Source: Paulinella micropora
Taxonomy: Eukaryota > Cercozoa > Imbricatea > Euglyphida
Length of the DNA: 40,597 nucleotides
Assembly (NCBI GenBank): GCA_009731375.1
Contig: BJOX01000079.1
Span: 382,661 to 423,257, forward strand
Reading direction: 5' to 3'
Position numbers and translations under genes: made by a program. Below the pieces are notes generated by a model. That model saw only the letters and a program-made list of their open reading frames with translations, was not told where the DNA came from and searched no databases. Positions 29,526 to 38,198 of this stretch are shown here, one piece after another; positions within the stretch are counted from its first letter, which is position 1, and each line of letters begins with the position of its first letter.

Positions 29526-30525
29526 CCAACTTTTGTTCTGAACCTGTTCAATGCTGGTTTATTTGAAAACCACCTGATGAGAGTTCCTATTTAATGTTAA
29601 ATTAAAAAGGATCTGACTTATAGCGAAACATATGTTAAATATTAATATGAAAATTTGATTTTTGACGCAAAAACGAAAATGCAAAGCAAAATCGCAAAAC
29701 TAGCGTAAAATGGAAAAACTAAACTAAAAATCAAATTGTTGCAGCGTGAACATCGCTATTAATGTTTAAGAAAACATTATCAACACTTAACGGGGCAATG
29801 CACATGTCACAGTGTGGTTTGAATCCACACTTGTGGATCTCGTGGGTTGGGTTAGGGTGGATCAAAATCACATTTTGTGGATCAAAGCCACGTTTCTGGA
29901 TCATCCACATAATTTTGTGGATCAAAGCCACACTGATTTGTGGATTTTAAAATTAATAATTCAATTTGAAAAGCGGCACTGGCACATTTGTGACAATTAT
30001 CCAAAAATGTGGCGCTCGCACGGTTAAGGGTTAATATTAATACTTGCTTAGAGCTAAATGTGACTCGGAAGCAGAAGTGATAAAACAGAAGAGTTACTGT
30101 CGACCGTGGCATTGAATGCACTGGCCATTTCCACATTTATTTATTTTTTTTTTAAATTAATTTATTTATTTTTTTAAGATATTAATAACTCAGTTCAAGT
30201 GAAGTTTGACCTGCAAGTGTGATCATGTAACTATTAATTTTAACGGCAGTGAGTTTAACGTTGAAGTTGAAGTTGAATCAGCCGGGCTGGCAAGATTGAA
30301 CTTGAGCCTAAGTTTGCGAACTGAGCCCCGCGCGGGATTTTGCAATATTGTATCAGGATTTTGCGGCGGACATTTTGATGCAGCAAGTTTTACGCAAGCA
30401 CTGCTAGTAATTCTAAATATTTATTAATAACTTTTTTTACGCAACTTTCAACACCGCTGTTTTATTCTAGTAATAAAAAACTTGGCCTGCCACCCCGGCG
30501 TCACGTTGAAAATCTGAGTGGGAAG
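29526..30525. other. AT-rich unique DNA with short TGTGGATCAAA repeats
   Basis: No gene was recognised. ATTTTGTGGATCAAAGCCAC occurs exactly at 29872-29891 and 29912-29931, with looser TGTGGAT copies at 29831, 29857 and 29939. The flank just left of the 3' LTR is CTGAGTGGGAAG. Confidence 0.65.
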
Positions 30526-30752
30526 TGTACTATCCTCAACGATGATAGCTCAATGGAAGAGTAAGTCGGTAATATAACCAAACACAGTCCTCAAAAAAGA
30601 GAATGATGTCTCGTTATATTAGCTCAGTGACGCAAAGACAAAAAGCAGCCAAAAGACCAGGATCAAATTGGCATTTCAGACGTGTCCGGCCAGACGAAAT
30701 CTATAAATAAGTTTTTTACCTGATAATTGAAGTTCGGGTGGTGATGTCCACA
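30526..30752 (-). repeat. 3' LTR of the retrotransposon
   Basis: On the minus strand it starts TGTGGACATCACC and ends AGTACA, the usual TG...CA limits. It is 227 bp. It matches the 5' LTR over most of its length but lacks about 25 bp near the U3 start. Confidence 0.9.
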
Positions 30753-30766
30753 GTACCCCCTCCCAG
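30753..30766 (-). other. Polypurine tract next to the 3' LTR
   Basis: On the minus strand CTGGGAGGGGGTAC directly precedes the 3' LTR. This is where plus-strand DNA synthesis is primed in LTR elements. Position and composition are seen in the sequence; the function is inferred. Confidence 0.75.
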
Positions 30767-31588
30767 TTTTTTATGGCGGAACTTCGTTTCCGACATAATA
30801 CGCTTTGAACTGATTTCTTTTCTGACTAAGATTCTTTTAGAGTTATGTATGAAGATACATCAACCCACGAATTAGCCGTTATAAAACAACAATGATACTT
30901 GCCCCGGTACCAATCGTATATATACTCTAGCACATTCAGTATCTATATTAAAATCTTCCTCTTTCTTCTGTCGATAAGATATTTGTGCAGTATGTCCAAG
31001 TATAATGTTTTATGATTAAGTAATAATGTAATATCGCCATTTCCATATATATATATATATATATATAATAAGCGGTCGTCGGTTTCCATAAATACATTTA
31101 CTTTTTGTGAAGACATACCCTTGTATAAATCGGTATCATTTAATATAGTGTCAGGTGATCAAGTCTGACGACTATATCAGAAGTTGGGTTGAGTGCGCCC
31201 TAACCTTTGCGATATGCCGATACAAGTAGAGATCGATGGAATCCGGTGTAGCAGTTCATGTTATTAAAAATATATCAGTTCTTGATTAGACTGTAGAGTC
31301 TTTAATGAGATCATCATTCTGGTACTAATGCGGGTCGTATCCAGGAAACACCATCGCTCACTCAAATAGCGATCCCGTAACGGTACTGTTTCGTGGCCGT
31401 CTCGTCTGTCTCTGCCGAAGCAAGAGAATAGAATGCCTATTTTTTGTCAGCTGTGTCTTGTTAATCTCTAGAAGAATGAATGTTGTAGTAGCTTTAATAT
31501 CTAAGTAAGGTTGTCGGGACGATATTGGATCAATGCTATGTTCGCAATCGATCAGGTCCACAATACTTCTAGAGAAAAAAAATACTTA
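30767..31588 (-). other. Noncoding region between integrase and 3' LTR
   Basis: About 820 bp, AT-rich, with a (TA)n run at 31048-31067. No open frame of note. It belongs to the retrotransposon by position. Such a long 3' untranslated region is unusual but not unknown for LTR elements. Confidence 0.7.
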
Positions 31589-33436
31589 CTATAGACGCCG
31601 TTTACGCGCGCGGACTCCTTTACCTGGTGGAGGACCTCCAACCAAAGTTAAGTCTAAGGTAGACTGTTCGAGGACGTCCCAAATTTTGTGAGGGATTGCG
31701 CCTTGTGCCAAGTCAAAAGGAATGTCCAGCACCCCTCGTGGTAGTGCTTGTATGGTCCACGCGGTATGATCTTTATCTGTGGGAGATATGGTATCATCCC
31801 ATGTCTCAAGTTTCTTGGCGTCTTTATATACTGGAAGGTATTGTCTTACTTTAGGATCTTCCACTGGATCCAGACTCCTCCAGAAATGTAAGACTGGTTG
31901 TATTATTTGTGCCGCAGTCGAAATTCGATTCGATCGCGTATGGCGTTTGTGAGGTACTGCCATGACTCTCATGAGATATAAATCTGAGAGCGTGTCATCG
32001 GCTACGTGTTGGGCCGCAGGCCTCACCAAGTAAAAAGCGTCTTTGGCCCATGAAATATGTCCAATCGCATCTCCTTCTTTCCAACTAGGGTGAACGAGAG
32101 TGTCATTGCCCGCGCGAGGGTCTTGATCTCCGTCATCGCTCCCCTCTTGATGGACTCCTTGCGAACGTGCCGTCCTTATCGCCTTTCTCGGTCGGGCGTA
32201 AATAAGATCATTTTGCGCTCTCCTTATTTGCGCCTCCGTGAACTTTCCTTCCGGCACCTTCGACTCCACCCTTTTGCGGGTCTGAGTCCCCGCCGCGCCT
32301 TTGCGGTCGGTGGCCCGCTTGTTCTCCAGCTCAGCCTCCTCCTTCTCCGCAATTGGTGCCCTGTAGGCATCCCGTTCCGAGATATCCTCCTTACGGATTG
32401 GTGGGACCTCTTTAAAGTCAGCCTCCATCCGTTTGAGTGCTTGATCAACTGACTCATCTTCAAGTAGGAAGGGATCATACTTAATCAGCCTTCGTACATT
32501 GACTATTTGAACTTTCCCTCTGCCCCTGATTTTATAACTCAAAGGCCCCATCTGTTCCATGATCTGGTATGGTCCTTTCCAGTGGATGAACAGCTTCGAG
32601 CTGACTCCCTGAGGAACCTGAGGACAGTAGAGTAGTACAATATCCCCGACCTGAAATCTGACTTGATCCAGGTGTGCCTGTCTGACACCTTCCGCATCAG
32701 TCTTCCTGCGCTCCGCCTCCCTATGCGCCTGTACTATTTGCTCCGCCTCCATTTTCGCCCGAAGTCTCACCCCAAACAGCTCATCCTGATCTGCCCATGA
32801 ATCTTTTGGGTGCAGCAGTGAGGCTGGGATGGCGGGCTCACGCCCATATACCAATTGGTATGGCGAGACGGAACCTTTTGAACCACCTAACGCTGTAGAG
32901 GGTAGGCAATTCATAGCAAAGGCAAACGAGGATGCTGCCTCCACCCATGCCTTTTGGTTCTCCTTCTTCATACAATACATCTTCAGCGCGGCCTTGAGGG
33001 GTCTATGCACCCGCTCTATCTTGCCGTTCGCTCTGGGGTTATAGGCGGTGACATATTGCCATTTCATGCCGTAATATGCAGATAGCTTGTCGATGACTTC
33101 ATTATTAAAGTCAGAGCCTCGATCTGAGCATATTTTTCTCGGCACCCCAATCTGTGAGATGATCCTGTCAATCAACGCCTTGGCTGTTGTTTCGCCCGTA
33201 ACGTCTTTGACTGGGACCACCCATACATAGTTGGTGGCTCTGTCTATGGCCGTTAGAAGGTATCTGTAACCTTCCGTCGTGACCGGGAAAGGTCCTACAT
33301 GATCAGTGTGTAAGAACTCGAACATTCCTAAGTGTAAAGGAAAAGTCCCGATCAGGCCAAAATTCGCCTTCAATGGTGTTTTGGATGTCTTGCATGGGAT
33401 GCATGCATTGACCTGTTCATCAATATTCTCCTTCAT
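31589..33436 (-). CDS. Retrotransposon integrase (C-terminal Pol), 615 codons
   Basis: Inserts element DNA into the host chromosome. It starts at ATG and ends at TAG. Residues C12 and C15 are the CC half of the HHCC zinc finger; the HH half is upstream, behind two TGA codons. The catalytic core shows D45 (HTDHVGPF), D105 (CSDRGSDF) and E141 (NGKIERVHR), with exactly 35 residues between D105 and E141. The GPY/F-type module is at about 260-320 (HWKGPYQI at 285-292). About 280 further residues carry no domain I recognise, no clear chromodomain, and end in a basic KGVRARKRRL, possibly a nuclear localisation signal. The catalytic residues are intact, unlike the upstream parts. The ATG at 33436 may only be an internal Met of a once longer Pol polyprotein. 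Confidence 0.92.
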   Translation of the reverse strand: MKENIDEQVNACIPCKTSKTPLKANFGLIGTFPLHLGMFEFLHTDHVGPFPVTTEGYRYLLTAIDRATNYVWVVPVKDVTGETTAKALIDRIISQIGVPRKICSDRGSDFNNEVIDKLSAYYGMKWQYVTAYNPRANGKIERVHRPLKAALKMYCMKKENQKAWVEAASSFAFAMNCLPSTALGGSKGSVSPYQLVYGREPAIPASLLHPKDSWADQDELFGVRLRAKMEAEQIVQAHREAERRKTDAEGVRQAHLDQVRFQVGDIVLLYCPQVPQGVSSKLFIHWKGPYQIMEQMGPLSYKIRGRGKVQIVNVRRLIKYDPFLLEDESVDQALKRMEADFKEVPPIRKEDISERDAYRAPIAEKEEAELENKRATDRKGAAGTQTRKRVESKVPEGKFTEAQIRRAQNDLIYARPRKAIRTARSQGVHQEGSDDGDQDPRAGNDTLVHPSWKEGDAIGHISWAKDAFYLVRPAAQHVADDTLSDLYLMRVMAVPHKRHTRSNRISTAAQIIQPVLHFWRSLDPVEDPKVRQYLPVYKDAKKLETWDDTISPTDKDHTAWTIQALPRGVLDIPFDLAQGAIPHKIWDVLEQSTLDLTLVGGPPPGKGVRARKRRL

Positions 33437-33451
33437 CTTTTTCCATCAGAA

Positions 33452-33769
33452 TCATCTCGAAATGAACATATGCGTTCTTTGTCGGCCCGGGTGCGCCAGT
33501 AGTGGGCAGTTATGAGCAGCGACAAAAATGATGTGTCTGAGTTTTTCAGGAACCCAGAGAGTCCATTTGTCTGGTTGTGATGTATAGCGCCCGTGTTGGC
33601 CTTTGTACCACAAGAGACCGTCTCTCCACCCCATCTCCTTCTGTTGCTCCTTAATCTCCTTCGTCATTTTAAGCTCGTTCGGTTCTTGTATAGCTGTATT
33701 AGCTCTTTGAACTCCGGATCGAGAGCCTGTTGCTGTCTCCATGCAGTGGGTGAGGCTATGTAGTCCCAT
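33452..33769 (-). pseudogene. RNase H-integrase linker with HH half of integrase zinc finger
   Basis: 105 codons overlapping the RNase H frame by 14 bases in another frame. The C-terminal half is typical for the linker (DGLLWYKGQH, then LWVPEKLRHI) and holds H86 and H93 (AAHNCPLLAH) of the HHCC finger. The frame ends with TGA and has a second TGA two codons later, then stays open into the integrase ATG. Both stops could come from one-step changes such as CGA to TGA or TGG to TGA. It is read here as a broken part of Pol. Confidence 0.8.
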
Positions 33770-34841
33770 CCTCTAGCTGCACTCCTATCCTCTCAGGGTT
33801 TTCGTCTAACTCCTCCTTGTTCTCCTGCGGGGGTTCCGCATATGCTTCTTGCTTAATCTCTTCTTGTTTTATCTCCGCCTTCATATTCTCATATGCTTCA
33901 TAGGACCACTCAGCATCCTCGAGGACATGTGCTGTACAACATATCCCATGATCCGGACCTTGCGGGCTATGACGTAGACCCGATCGGTTATATCGGACCC
34001 CTCTCGCCATCTGCATCGACTCGATATGATGCACTTCGTATGTGCAGTCTGGGGATAGATCCTCCATTTCTGCTGATGATACGAGAGCTGCCACTTCTGA
34101 GTGAAACTCTAGCCTGGAGAGGCTGTCAGCGACAACATTTCGCTTGCCGGGTAGATGGACCATTGTAAAATTGAAACATGACAAGAATGCCTGCCATCTC
34201 GTTAGACTGCCAGTTTGTTCATGATTCATCAGCCATAGTAAATTCTGGTAATAAGTCCTTACTATAAACTGAGGTCCACCCCATAAATATTCTCTAAACC
34301 GTTTGAGGGCCCAGACCACCGCCAGTGCCTCTCTCTGTCTCGTACAATATTTTTGCTCCGCCGAGCACAACTTTCTACTTATAAACATGATCGGGCGCAA
34401 CTTTTTCCCCTCATCTTCCTGTTGTAAGACTGCGCCGATCGCGAACTTTGATGCGTCTGTGTCGACTACGAATTGCTTCGAAAAGTCGGGCATCATCAGC
34501 ACGAGTCCGCCATCCTTTGGATCTTTATAGATGAGATCTTTGAGCGTGTTGTACGCTTCTAAGGCTTCATCATCCCACTTCTCAAAATCACCGAAGTCGA
34601 TCATTCTCTCCAACTTAGCCCGAGTTGCACCCCAATTGGGTATGAACTGGCTGTAATATTGCGCCATCGCAAGAAATGAGTGCAGCTCTGTGCGATTCTT
34701 CGGCCTCTGCCGGCTCATGATCTCCTCCCTCTTCTCTTTGGATATCGAGACTCTATTGTAAGAGATTTCGTACCCCAAATATGTCACGCTTGTCTTTNNN
34801 NNNNNNNAAAATATGTCACGCTTGTCTTTGTGAGTTGACAT
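33756..34841 (-). pseudogene. RT thumb/connection and RNase H part of Pol
   Basis: 361 codons including four unknown residues at the 10-N gap (34798-34807). YLGYEIS (21-27) is the end of the RT palm. The RNase H domain follows, with VVDTDAS (D127/D129), REALAVVWALKRF (E171) and ADSLSR (D239). The position where gypsy RNase H normally has TDH reads TYY (196-198), so one acidic residue appears lost. The tail after 250 is acidic and ends in the stop at 33756. The frame differs from both neighbours. RNase H would degrade the RNA of RNA/DNA hybrids during reverse transcription. Confidence 0.88.
34798..34807. other. 10-N gap inside RT with repeated flanks
   Basis: AATATGTCACGCTTGTCTTT stands on both sides of the Ns. 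Overlapping contig ends were therefore probably placed side by side. The RT frame around this point cannot be trusted. Confidence 0.9.
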
Positions 34842-34998
34842 TACATTTCAGACCAAATAGTTTGATACGCCTGAAAATATCTGTTAGATGGTCGATGTGC
34901 TCTTCCATCGTATTGGAGTACATGATAATGTCATCGATGTAACAAAATGCGTACTCTCCCGCCTTCTGTTCTCTTCTCCTCATGAAACCTCTGGTCAT
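34816..34998 (-). pseudogene. RT fragment with YIDD motif
   Basis: 60 codons starting at ATG. FCYIDDIIMYS carries the RT catalytic YxDD box (Y20-D23). FGLKCNVNS corresponds to the palm-thumb region of gypsy RT. It ends at a stop beside the 10-N gap and is in a different frame from the upstream RT fragment. It is a piece of the same once continuous RT. Confidence 0.85.
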
Positions 34999-35146
34999 TA
35001 TATTTGCTACTCAGCATGCTTTGCATCGCTTTCTGAAAGAGTCCCGGGGCCTGTTTGAGTCCCATCGGAAGTACTTTCCACTGATATATCTCCATTCCTA
35101 CTACAAATGCAGTCAGCTTTTCACTTCTGTCAGTGAGCGCGGCCAC
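34931..35146 (-). pseudogene. RT fragment with LPMGLKQAP motif
   Basis: About 70 codons starting at GTG or within the frame, so not a real start. KLTAFVVGMEIYQW then KVLPMGLKQAPGLFQ match the RT segment that normally follows the catalytic motif A and the KTAF box (usual form PFGLxNAPxxFQ). The last 25 residues are out of frame with YIDD, which continues in the overlapping frame at 34816-34998. Confidence 0.85.
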
Positions 35147-35730
35147 GTAGGCTCGTCACCCCAGAATTCGGTAATAAAGCTTTTAATATCTTCTGCCGGG
35201 ATATCAGGGAGTCGTCCCCTTCTCCCCGGTATAAACTCCTGTCTGTCCTTCACTTTCACCTTTACGTGAAAGCAATACCCGTTGGTAATATATACATCGG
35301 CCCCTGCTCCTTCTTCAAATCTCGCCAACGATGGGCACCTTTTTCCCATGCATATAATCTCCTCTTTCCTCTCTTCAATGAGATCGTCTATCGACTTTTT
35401 ATCCCATTGTGTAGAGACTGTAGCCGTATAGACCTCCGCCTCTTTCTTGTCTGACAGGTTTGAACCATCTTTAGACACCGCGTCCGTTGGCATATATGCC
35501 TCATATGCGTGTGTAATGGCCACCTGTTTCCCTTTCGATGCTACCCCTAGGTGTAGGGCCTCGTATGAGTCAATAGCATGGAGAGAGTCGACAGTATATT
35601 CTTCTCCTGGCTCTACGCCGTATATGACTCTTTTGGCGGCGCAATCAATCACTACGTTTATTGTCGCCAGTTGGTCGTACGACAAAGAATAGATCCGTGG
35701 TATTCGGGGACAACGTATAAGTCCACTCAA
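35113..35730 (-). pseudogene. Protease C-terminal part and start of RT, with RT core missing
   Basis: 205 codons. Near the start, LSYDQLATINVVIDCAAKRV resembles the C-terminal part of gypsy aspartic proteases (the ILGxDxL...ID region). HVKVKVKDRQEF then IPAEDIKSFI near the end fit the protease-RT linker. The frame stops only about 15 codons later, next to the LTAF segment of RT. About 100 residues that should hold the RT fingers and the catalytic motif A (usually FSxLDLxxGY) are absent from every frame. This is seen as an internal deletion. Confidence 0.75.
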
Positions 35731-35803
35731 TATACTCGTCCGGATTTCAATTTAAAATTTAAAGTGATGATGCCCGTTATATCCGTCCGACTACTAACTC
35801 CTT

Positions 35804-36448
35804 TCAAGGTGCCAGATGATTTTTCATATTAGTTTCTAACCACGCATGGTGTTTCGTAGTAAATTTCCGGCCGACAATATTAATATTCGCCATAGTATCA
35901 TTACCAACGTTTATAAAGGTATTTAATGTTTCACAAAAAAGGTTCGTATAGCATAAAGCGTCTGGTCGGTGACTTTTTAAGGCCAATACAAGGAGCTTGT
36001 GTTCTAAAATCTGTATCCTTTTCTCGAGGTTCGTCTCCTCCTCTCTTTCCGCCGTTTTTGTAATGTCTTTTTGGGTATTGTTCACAGGCGAAGGATGATT
36101 GTCCTTGCTTTCTCTGTTTGAGACCGTGAGGAGAGGTTGATGTCCTCCATCCTCCTTGTCTATTGTCTGTCTCGGCAAGTTGATAAGATTAACTGCCGGT
36201 TCTATTCTTACTTTCTTCGGCTGTGGCTGCGACAGGCCCGCCTGCTTTCTCTTTGCCAGCGCTTTACTCGCCTGCCTATTAGCAGCATGCACTGTTTGTT
36301 GTCGTGATGGGTGTACTGGTATTGTACTACCTTTGAGTTGGTCTGTGGCCTGCTGTGGGCTCTTAGACTCACTGGTACCCTTGGTTGGGACCTGCACAAC
36401 GGTGTATCGTGCAATGCATCTTGTTTTGTTTTCTCCCTCCGTCTCTAG
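35804..36448 (-). pseudogene. Start of Pol: basic linker and N-terminal protease-like region
   Basis: Open from the codon after the TGA at 36449-36451, in the same frame as gag, down to TGA at 35804. The first part is Gln/Lys-rich and low-complexity (KPKKVRIEP could be a nuclear localisation signal). The coiled-coil-like EREEETNLEKRIQILEHKLL follows. Near the C-terminus, TFINVGNDTMANI aligns with the FIDTGAxxxxI active site of retroelement proteases, with N in place of the catalytic D. The protease assignment rests on this short match and on position, so it is tentative. Confidence 0.6.
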
Positions 36449-36451
36449 TCA
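36445..36451 (-). other. Candidate stop-codon readthrough site, TGA CTAG, at the gag-pol border
   Basis: The gag frame ends ...EVVQ-TGA and continues in the same frame with CTA GAG ACG. UGA followed by CUAG is a known leaky stop context in eukaryotes. The gag-stop-pol layout in one frame is that of gammaretrovirus-type elements. Function is inferred. Confidence 0.5.
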
Positions 36452-37459
36452 TTGGACTACCTCAAATCTGTTACCTGAGTCGGCATCAGTGTCGGTAGTG
36501 GTTGCGCCTGATGTCGCATAGGTCTGTGGTGCTGAGGAACTCGAGCTTGAGCTCGAGCCGTCTGCCCAGCCCCCATCTCTGTGGTACGGGCGCTCTGCGC
36601 TGCCGTATCCACCTCGGCCAACCCATCTTCCTCCTCCTCTACCTTGAAATACACCTCTTCCTCCTCCTCTTCTCACAAATCCTCTCTCCCCCCCGCGAGT
36701 GTATGTGCCTCGTGCGAAAGGGGCTCCTCCTCCTCGATTGATTCCTCTCCCTCCTCCTCTTCCTCGTGTTCCACCTCTTCCTCTACTTGCGGCTTCTATG
36801 GCTGCCGTCTTCTGATCATCTCTAGCGAAAAGAGAATTGATCGCGTCAGCTAGTTCGTGGTCATGGTCCGCGACATCCTGTAATTTCCACCCCTGATCCT
36901 TGCGCAGTCGGCGCAGAACGGCGACGGTGTTGGTTTCGTCCGACCGTACGTTCTTGAGGAGTGTGTTTCGGATGCGGGTGTCCTCGACATCGTGGTTGTA
37001 CGGGCATTTCTTATTTGTGTGTTTGAAGCATTGTGCCCGTGCCCACCAACGAATACAAGGTGTGTTAGCTTCACGACTGTTCTCTCTTGGTCGCTTTCCT
37101 AGAGATCGTTGCGTATGTGCGGCTTGCGGTTGAGCAGAAGCCGATGCAGAACCGATCAAGGATGCTGTCTGGCTGTCGAGCCTCTGACAAGCGGTCATTA
37201 CTTCGGTCCACAACATTTTTGGGCTCACGGCCTTAGTCGTGGCCTCAAAGACGCTCATCTCCAAAAAGTTCAAGTGCTTTACCTTGTCGAAGGTTTTGCA
37301 GTCTTGCATGAGCAGTGTGAGCTTATTTTTGTTGTAGACGTGCAAAGCACTGAGGAAATATAGGAGTATGGCTTTGTGGTTATAAAAGAGAGTGTACTGG
37401 GTGCCCACATTTGTTAAGACAGATGCAAGCTGAGTGACAGAACTGCTCCGATACTAAGT
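36449..37459 (-). CDS. Gag C-terminal region with CCCH-like zinc knuckle and RGG box
   Basis: Open from just after a stop at about 37459 down to TGA at 36449. No ATG lies in the first part, and GTG at 37408 is not a likely start. It is probably a downstream part of Gag, the structural and RNA-packaging protein. Numbering from 37408, residues 45-90 are helical and capsid-like. C118, C127, C135 and H139 form C-x8-C-x7-C-x3-H (CIRWWARAQC...CPYNH), closer to a CCCH finger than to the usual CCHC knuckle. Residues 209-271 are packed with RGG/GRG repeats, then a Ser run (SSSSSSSS). These features fit a nucleocapsid that binds RNA. A frame change separates it from the gag piece at 37524. Confidence 0.75.
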
Positions 37460-37523
37460 CGAAAATTTCAAACCCAATCAATGTGCCCGTGCATAAGTGT
37501 TGGTATCCACTTGCCTTAAAGTA

Positions 37524-38198
37524 TCAAATGAGGGCAGCAATGGCCAGAGTACAACTCATCTCTGCATGTCCACCTTTCCTTGCTAGCTCCTCCTCTCCTC
37601 TGTACTTCTCGTAAGTTATACGATCAAAACCAGCTCCAAGGAGGGATCGATCACAGAGATGTTCTAGGACTTCATACTCCTGCTCCACCTCACACTGGTT
37701 TTGCTGGAAGCATCTGTCCATCTCATTGAGCTTAGTCATGAGGGTCTTCTCTGTGTCAGCCTCATTGGCAGTGATAGCATAGAGCTTAAGGCCCCCTCCC
37801 CCAATTTTGATTTTAGCTAGGGCTGCCTGCAGCGCCTGCTTTTTCTTCTGGGAGTCAGTCAAGTTAATTACTGTCCCTCCCCCTTGGGGTCCTCCTCCTG
37901 TGGGTCCTCCTCCTGCTTTCTTGGGAGCTGGGTTAGATGTGGTAGGTGGAGCCGTTGGCTGTGGAGCCACCCGTGCTACTGCCATTGCCACAGCTATCTT
38001 CTCCTTCTGCTCCTTCTCCTCTTTCTGTCTCGTCTCTTCTTCTTTCACCTGTCGTGCTAGATGAGTCACGAACTGTGCAAGCCCTGTGGCACTAGAGAGG
38101 AAGTGTGCCTTTTCTCTCATGGAAGACTTATCAGCTCTGTTATTATTTGGGATTGTTGTGAGAGGGCCTTTAATGAGAGTGTGATTCTTCGTGTGGGC
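37524..38198 (-). CDS. Gag middle region (same frame as the upstream Gag piece, behind a TAG)
   Basis: The frame is open from the codon after the TAG at 38199-38201 to a TGA at 37524, with an ATG at 38120. Numbering from that ATG: 23-45 is a charged coiled-coil-like stretch (VKEEETRQKEEKEQKEK), 52-84 is a Pro/Gly linker (PTGGGPQGGG), and 85-198 is helical with no domain I know. Between the two pieces only the TAG interrupts an otherwise continuous frame. It is assigned to Gag by position between the leader and the zinc-knuckle region. Confidence 0.65.
   Translation of the reverse strand, partial: AHTKNHTLIKGPLTTIPNNNRADKSSMREKAHFLSSATGLAQFVTHLARQVKEEETRQKEEKEQKEKIAVAMAVARVAPQPTAPPTTSNPAPKKAGGGPTGGGPQGGGTVINLTDSQKKKQALQAALAKIKIGGGGLKLYAITANEADTEKTLMTKLNEMDRCFQQNQCEVEQEYEVLEHLCDRSLLGAGFDRITYEKYRGEEELARKGGHAEMSCTLAIAALI

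Noticed and set aside
32057-32452. 131-codon frame on the plus strand
   Set aside because: It is antisense to the integrase C-terminal region and has no independent support.
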